Positions 57,766-64,000 of a stretch of 64,000 nucleotides of DNA are shown here, piece by piece. This DNA comes from Kingdonia uniflora (Eukaryota > Streptophyta > Magnoliopsida > Ranunculales > Circaeasteraceae), in contig JACGCM010002331.1 in the NCBI GenBank assembly GCA_014058105.1, forward strand, positions 1 through 64,000, written 5' to 3'. The notes beneath the pieces are model-generated. The model saw only the letters and a list, made by a program, of their open reading frames with translations, was not told where the DNA came from and searched no databases. The translations under genes and the position numbers were made by a program. Position 1 is the stretch's first letter. Every line of letters starts with the position of its first letter.

Positions 57766-57965
57766 AAATTATCACGGACTTTGTCCGTGGCAAAAAAAAT
57801 TAAAAAATAAATAAAATTACCATGGACTTTGTTCGTGGCAAAAATAAAAAATACTACGGCAAAATCTGTGGAAAAAATAATTGCCACGCCCTTTTTGCTA
57901 CAGACCCGACTACGGACTTTATCCGTGGCAATTTGCTTATTACCACAGATAGAGACTGTGGTAAA
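57766..57965. repeat. Cluster of short palindromic repeats, CACTA-like subterminal region
   Basis: cacggactttgtccgtggca (about 57772), catggactttgttcgtggca (about 57820), tacggactttatccgtggca (about 57911), and degenerate forms acggcaaaatctgtgg and accacagatagagactgtgg. Each is an imperfect hairpin with a ccgtggca end. Such arrays are typical, as I recall, of the subterminal regions of plant CACTA transposons. A CACTA terminus was not found, so the call is tentative. Confidence 0.5.
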
Positions 57966-59300
57966 TTCATTAAATTAGTATAGTAATGATAAAGTAGCCA
58001 AAACAAAGGATCCCCTAAGTTAACCAAAGGCATGCATTGCAGAAGCTGATAATAGAAAACGACAAACTCCTGAATCCAACAAACTTCCTTTCCAAGCTCT
58101 GCAACAAATCAATGAACATAATTAGCCTACTAATGCAATGAGGGTCCTGCTATTTTCAAGGGCAAAGGTAATTTTTCCAAGGTTTACCATTGTAAATCTA
58201 AATACCCTTTATAAATAAGAAATTTATAATTCTAAAATGATCTTAATAATATGGAGAGATATCTTAGAAAAAATATTACCAATATTTGTCAAGAGATCTT
58301 TGAAATTATCTTCATTTCTTTATGGGGATAATTTTCTTCTTCCTTCTCAAAACTTCTACACCATTTTTAGTTGATAAAAATATATTTCATCAAAACTAAA
58401 GTGGGTCTTATGGAAGTCGAACAAGAATGTAATTTTGGTAAACAAATCATGCGGAAAGTTTTTTTTTTGTTTTTTGGGAGGGGGTGGGGGACAGAGCGGT
58501 ATACACCTCCTCTAACTTTTGGCTTTATCCGAATAAGCATCGCATACAATCATAACAAAAAATTATAAATAAACCAAGCACATACAACATAAATATTTAC
58601 CGCGGTTCACTTTGAATGGCTACGTCAACACCCACCAAACCCGTGAATCTATTATGTATCTGAGAAACCATTACAAGCCTTCAAGAATATATTCTCATCT
58701 CACATGAGATCTCAAACCTCACAACAAAACTCACATAAATTTTCAAGGTTTATAAGAGACCAAGATAACCATCAAGAAATTCGAAGTTACCTCAACCTTT
58801 ATCGGAATCCGCTGCGACTCATCTCAAATAAAATTTATGCACAAACTATCATCTTTGAAATATCGTTGCTTTTCCCTATTGCGGATTACCTCTTCTTGAA
58901 CAATCTCTCTCTTCTCGAACCTTCGATTCATATCATAGCTTAGCATCGGAGAGGCCATTCCCCTTTATTTATCAAACCCCCATGAAAACTTTCCAACTTC
59001 TAGAACCTTGTAAAGACCCTCTCTAAACAAAGCTTACCATCTCTACTAGGTTAGGATTAGGTCTTACTAGACCCCCTAGATATCCTTAATATCATTAGAG
59101 ACCTAGAATACAAGACTCCTTCAAATTATGTATCACGAGGTATTTTTTCACGATCAAAATAAGTTACTTCCGATCTCTGTTCGAACATGATATTTCCTAT
59201 TTGCAAAATAGATTCAAGTCTGACTCCTGCTCGAACAGCAAATAAGAACAAAAAAAATCTTTTTCCTTTTTTTCTCTTCATTTTTTAGTCGTAAAACCTA
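57966..59300. other. AT-rich region, possible LTR remnant at about 58370-59300
   Basis: The phrase tttaccgcggttcactttga, followed by atggctacgtcaacaccc, resembles the gtggttc...ctacgtccac segment found in many plant copia LTRs (recalled). No matching partner LTR or primer site was seen. A short G-rich stretch gggagggggtggggg is at about 58477. No gene. Confidence 0.35.
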
Positions 59301-59317
59301 ACAGGAAGATGCACAAC

Positions 59318-59740
59318 TTGCAACTAGAGATGATCAAGTAATCCTGTTGATAGAAAAAATCCTTCCTCCATCTCCAAGAAAATTTGATAACCGAGAAGAT
59401 TTGCTTGAGCAAGTGCACTATTTTTTGTTAGCATAAGAATACGTAACATTGATAAACACTCTTCAAAAGAGAAATGCATGACTCTGAGATGTGATAAGGG
59501 AGAATTTTTCTAAGATATCCCTCATGTTATTAGGAAATATTTCTTGTTTTTCAAAAACATCAGTTTGATTTAGTTAAGGAGTATTAGGCAAGATATCATA
59601 GATAGACCTTGGCAATAGAAATATTGCCCTTAGAAATAGTAGGGCCCTATAGGAAAATAGAAAAGGCTACACAACATGCCATTAGCTCATCCTAGTATGG
59701 ATGCTGCAATGTACCCTTTGAAGCAGAAGATATAAATAAA
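59318..59740 (+). pseudogene. Probable MULE/FAR1-type transposase N-terminal fragment
   Basis: Plus-strand pieces read PPSPRKFDNREDLLEQVHYF, EYVTLINTLQKRN and, in another frame, MTLRCDKGEF, then HNMPLAHPSM at about 59680. FxxREDLLxxVxxFA, (V)xLxCDRGG and HNHxL..HPS occur in this order in MULE/FAR1-family proteins, as I recall. Stops and frameshifts are present and no catalytic domain follows. Confidence 0.4.
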
Positions 59741-62640
59741 TGGATATGGTAAGATAGCAAACCAAAATCCAATAGGCCAATATCTACCTATGTCTAGGGG
59801 GCCTGGCAATATAGGACTTGTAGTAGCAAATATAAGGAAGTAGATCAGTTCAATAGAAAGCGCCTTGAATACGTGCTTCTGAAAATCAAAAATCAAAAAT
59901 CAAAGTGAAGTGACAAGTAAGTAATTTAGAAGTTCTACGAGATTGAAAATTTGCGAAGTAATAGTGTATTGAACTAATTCCTAAAAAAAATAAAAACATG
60001 TTATTTGTGTAAAAGTCATGGATTAAAATACCCATTATAAATTCATTATATCATGATAAATATCAATATTATTGTTTTGGTTTGATATTTTGATGATATT
60101 ATCAGTGGTTTACCAATAACTAGTTTTGTGGCAAAAAATCACAAACATATCGTGTTTTAATAGATTTATCACCAAAATATCGCGATATTTTTATGGTATT
60201 AAAACATAATTAGGTTTAGCTTTTAATTCCCAAAAGCCAAAAGAATATAAGATTTGTATTATAAGTAAAAAAGTATTACTCACCCCATTTAATTCCCAAT
60301 CAGCAGTTGAAAAGAAATTATTTGGGGAGTCACGTCACTCATATATGTATTAGTTTATCATTTACTTTATGAGACAATTCTTAGACTTCAAGTTATAATT
60401 TGTAATTGAATTGCTCATATTTAGTTGTAATAAATAATGATTATCTCAATTTCATGATTTATAAGAAAAATATCTACTTAATTCTCTTTAATTTTATTTT
60501 AATAATTTTATTATGCTCATATTATTACATTATTCGCTTAAATTTTGTTTCCCTAAGTTTTTTTTCAAGCATACATATTTTTGGAGATTCCTACACTTTT
60601 TCTTGTACATTATTTTAAATACTTTCGTATATGTCTTTCACATCTTAACTCGTTTTAAAGAGGGTTATAATTTATCGTGTTAAACATCAAAGTACCAAAA
60701 ATATTATTGATAAATACTGATTATTTGGTATAAACCAATTTTCCCCCTTTAAGGATTAAAATATTCAATAATCAAAATATCTTTATAAAATCAAAATATC
60801 ATGATAAAATCATAAATGTTTGGGTCGATAAATACACCTTATTCGGTATTTTCATCCATGGTTGAAGTAGATAATAGTGAACGCTAATTTAATTCACACT
60901 GAGGTTGGCATCATAGGTCAATCGATTCTTGTGATTTTAGTTTTGGTTTGTATGTTTATTAGTTTGTTTGTTTGTTTATTTTATCTATAGTATTTTGTTT
61001 AATCTTTGCGCTCTCTATTTTGCAGGCAACATCATTTTCTTTTGCTTCATCGCGTCCTCAGCTTAAGTAAGTCCCTTTCTATCTTGATTTATTTTACATA
61101 AATAAAGTTACACGACTCACTAGTTTTTGGTTCTAACAGATTCTTACAAGTTTTTAATCATAAATTTAAATTTGTAGGACTGCTTTTGTCGTTACATAAA
61201 AGCGCTATATAAACAAAAGCTTATATATAAAAAAGCATAATCCTAGTTAAATTATACCCAAAAGTTACATGTTAACCCTAGCAGCTTTAAGCTATTTGAT
61301 TGCTAGACTTGAGCTTCGAAGAAGTGAAGGGTGATTATTTTGCCAGTAGGGTTAACTAGGGGCGGTTAGCAGAGCTTGGCTGGTAATACATCTGTACCAA
61401 GAACACATGAACTTTCAACATGATACATAAATAAAGGAAAACCAAAAATGGAACAAAATGGCTTCTATTTGTAGACAACATAAAGTTCACTGTGAAATTT
61501 GTGTATTGTTTGCTAAAAACTTATGCAACTTCTCACCATATAGTTTACCACATAACCCCACACATTAGAGTTGTGTACATTAATCAACTTTATCGTTGCA
61601 TATGAAAGAAACAAATTTCTAATTTGCAAACCACTGTAAGTTTAACCAGTTGAAATTTGGGGTAGTGTGATACTGGCAACTCCCTTAATAAGCCTAATAT
61701 TAAAGTTTTAGTATCCAAGCATTAGCATACCTAGAGGTAATTTAAGCACAAACAATCTTCGTAGAGGAATACCTTAACCAAAGCCGCAAATCTCCTTATT
61801 AAAAACTTAAGAACCATTTTCTTACTAAAACCAAAACCACAATCTTTGTGGGGGCCTTTTTAGAAGCTATGAGAGAGGGAATTATGGAGCAGCAAAAGTG
61901 CTAGATGTCAGAATGTTACATGTTTTTGTGTTAGATTGGTGGTAATTTTACCACCAATCTTATTTTGATCAGTGTTCCTTGCAACTACAACTCTCAAATC
62001 AAGAACGTATAAGATTTGCGTAAATCATGTTTGGCTTTATTGTCGATGTATTATGGGGAGTATTTTGCATGAGTTTGATATTGTTGATGTATATTAATGT
62101 TACAATCAACATAATTACTCCTAAAGTGCATGCCAATAAGCACCTAGTTCACACCATCATCTCATAGAGCTTATATGTTTCACATGAAAAGTATATGCAT
62201 AACTCATATATATGAGTTCACTAAATGGCAGGGGACCTATCTCAGTACCTACTGACGGAATGCAAGTCCATGGTATAATGAAAAGATGATGCCTACTTGA
62301 TTTTAAATTTTCATTGTACTGTAAAAAAAAGTTTAAAAGTGAGTTATCGGGATTTATGACTAGAACACCAAAATGAATGTAAGCTAGGTAACTAATCCAA
62401 GAGCCTATACGTGCCCAGTGAGATCTTTATGATAAGCTTCGAGTTCTTTTGTGGGTTTAATCAAACAAAATCACCATAATAAGGTGTAATATCAGCCACT
62501 GGGTTTATAAATAATTAACAGAACGAACAAATTTAACACTAACCGAAACCTTTTTTACTTCTCGCACCATGGTAGAGGTTTGTTACATCACTCAAAGGAA
62601 CTAATAGTATGCAACAAAACTTATGTTACTGCTATAGTTT
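59741..62640. other. AT-rich spacer with inverted tgatattttgatgat-type repeats, no gene
   Basis: At 60045-60210 and 60700-60830, short motifs (atatcatgataaat, aaaatatcgcgatatt, caaaatatcatgataaaatc) recur in both orientations around an AT-rich core, which could be a MITE. A short segment at about 61026-61065 (gcaacatcattttcttttgc) is bounded by gcag and gtaagt like an exon, but its product is unknown. Otherwise nothing seen. Confidence 0.4.
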
Positions 62641-62679
62641 GTGATTCTGATTTTGCTATTTTTTTTGTCAAATCAAGCG

Positions 62680-63155
62680 ATGGGAATAATTGGAGTTGAT
62701 GATTCAAAGGCCGCTACTGACACGAAATCTATAAAGGAGAAAGCGATTGATGATTGGCTACCTATTACCTCTTCCATGAATGCTAAATGGTGGCACTCGA
62801 CTTTCCATAATGTTACTGCTATGGTTGGGGCTGGAGTGCCGAGTCTTCCACATGCTATGTCGAATCTAGGATGGTAGGATTTTCATTTTAAAGCATTTTG
62901 ATTGGTATCTATAATGATTCTTCTAAATCATGTATTGTAAATATATTATGTTTCTCACTTCTACTTTGGGATCGGTTTGCTTTCTTTATTATGTTTTGGG
63001 CATTTGCATGAAAGGTGCTTCTTGATTTGTGTTCCTTGTATAATGAGTATTTCGTCCATATAAACCAGATATCTTTTTATTCTCATGAGCTTGTGTTTGA
63101 TATATATTCAGGGGTCTTGGTGTTATCGTACTAGCCATCTCATGGGTATTTAATT
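62680..63155 (+). pseudogene. Lysine/histidine transporter (LHT) 5' fragment, two exons
   Basis: LHT proteins are plasma-membrane amino acid/proton symporters. Exon 1 (62680-62873) reads [47 protein letters not shown] and [12 protein letters not shown], matching the conserved start of the LHT family; Pro and His replace the usual Leu and Tyr in VLSLPYAMS. The intron 62874-63111 (238 nt, gtagga...ttcag) splits the Trp codon in the phase that continues as GLGVIVLAISWV. Similarity stops after SWV at about 63155. The remaining transmembrane segments are absent, so this is a truncated remnant. Confidence 0.8.
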
Positions 63156-63465
63156 TATCAGACCGAGGTCAGGAGGTTTTTCTTATATTAAATATGGAGA
63201 AAAGTGGACTTTCTAACATCAGCTGACGTGAGTGTCTGGTGATTGGTCGTGTTCATTTATGAAATTAACCCTGCAATATAACATTACCCAAAAGGTGAAA
63301 TAGTAATAGCAGCATCTCCTCCTTTGACTGTCTCTCGATCTCCTCAGCCAGAGAGAACACCAAAACTCTCCCTCTCGATTCCATGTATTAAAATAGTAAT
63401 TTAACTTAAACCATCATCTATGTTCTACTCCTCAACAATCCCTTCTTCTCTTTGTTTCTCAAACA

Positions 63466-63642
63466 ATGGAGTTTGCTTTCAAAACCGGCTTGTAAAACAA
63501 GGGGCTTGTTTGCTGATGATTTCTGGGGCGTTGGAAATGGGAATCATGGGGTTTCTAGGGATGATTTCTTTGTTGATGACCTTCTTAATTTCTCTAATGG
63601 GGAGTTAGAAGAAGAGGAGGACCTCTCTATCATAAATTTCAG
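63466..63642 (+). CDS. GATA transcription factor, N-terminal exon (partial, frameshifted)
   Basis: ATG at 63466 gives MEFAFKTGL and then a stop. The other frame, open from the left to 63642, gives KPACKTRGLFADDFW, VSRDDFFVDDLLNFSN and GELEEEEDLSI, which matches the acidic N-terminal region of plant GATA factors of the ME(F)...DDFFVDDLLDFSN type. An extra A in the run aaaa at 63481-63484 would explain the break. A donor-like ag|gtttcg follows at 63643, and the rest of the window looks like intron. The zinc finger that would confirm it is beyond the right edge. It could be a young pseudogene or hold a base-call error. Confidence 0.6.
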
Positions 63643-64000
63643 GTTTCGTCACTCCTATTCTCTTCCTCTTACTTGAGTTTGATTTCTAAAAAAAACCAAC
63701 AGCCTCAATTTACACACTCTTCAATATGATACTCGTTTGAGCATACTTTACTTTTGTAGTGGTTTTTCTATCACTGAGGCTAATACCCATTGTGAAAACA
63801 GTAGCTAAAGTGATGATTATGAAATGTTTGATGAAATGCCTGTATTTGTATGGTTAAAGTATAATGGCAATAGGGTTGAAGTTGGGGTTGTGGGGTTTGA
63901 CCCCCGCAACTTCATTTCAATTTTCAAGTGTATCAATGTTAGGGGATGTGTGAGGATTTAATGTTATGGTGTATTTTAACTTGGGTTTTAGTAAGAGCAA

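Noticed and set aside
58371..58943. Open frames of 65 and 79 codons
   Set aside because: Low-complexity or LTR-like sequence without motif; no splice or promoter support.

Overview
The window is nuclear DNA of a seed plant, most likely a eudicot. The evidence is plant-type LTR retrotransposons (Ty3/gypsy of the Tat type with a second RNase H, and Ty1/copia), GT-AG introns, TATA-box promoters, and pieces of plant gene families: cell-wall invertase, xyloglucan synthase CSLC, lysine/histidine transporter LHT and a GATA factor. About four fifths is decayed, nested retrotransposon sequence. No RNA gene, CRISPR array or bacterial feature was seen. I cannot name the species.

Layout. Element A (1-9532, +) is the 3' part of a Tat-type gypsy element: decayed pol, a 195-bp tandem repeat, an antisense spliced gene, two copies of a small antisense ORF, and the 3' LTR. 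A CSLC pseudogene lies at 11402-12337. Element B (12893-38260, -) is a two-LTR Tat-like element split in its reverse transcriptase by element C (22431-34581, +), a two-LTR Tat element. C is itself broken in gag by a solo LTR (24359-24965). Near-matching target-site duplications support both insertions. Element D (39288 to about 42035, +) is the 5' part of a copia element. It joins directly to element E (about 42035-51290, +), a 5'-truncated Tat element whose repeat array carries a 1.25-kb non-coding insertion. The right-hand 12.7 kb is AT-rich. It holds an apparently intronless invertase pseudogene followed by an A-rich tract, unidentified exon-like pieces, a short palindromic repeat cluster, a probable MULE fragment, an LHT remnant with one intron, and the first exon of a GATA factor at the right edge.

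Most interesting feature. All four Tat-type elements (A, B, C, E) share one plan: pol, then a tandem-repeat block, then a gene on the opposite strand, then (in A, B and C) a smaller second antisense ORF next to the 3' LTR. In A and C the large antisense gene has the same four-exon structure at matching positions, a TATA box, and an encoded protein with a probable 'putative gypsy-type transposon' (PF04195-like) domain plus a coiled coil. Antisense ORFs in Tat elements (such as Grande) are known. The conserved splicing, the second antisense ORF with its own TATA box, and the repeat block placed between the two convergent transcription units are the parts most worth following up. All pol copies carry stops, frameshifts or catalytic substitutions, so none looks autonomous now.
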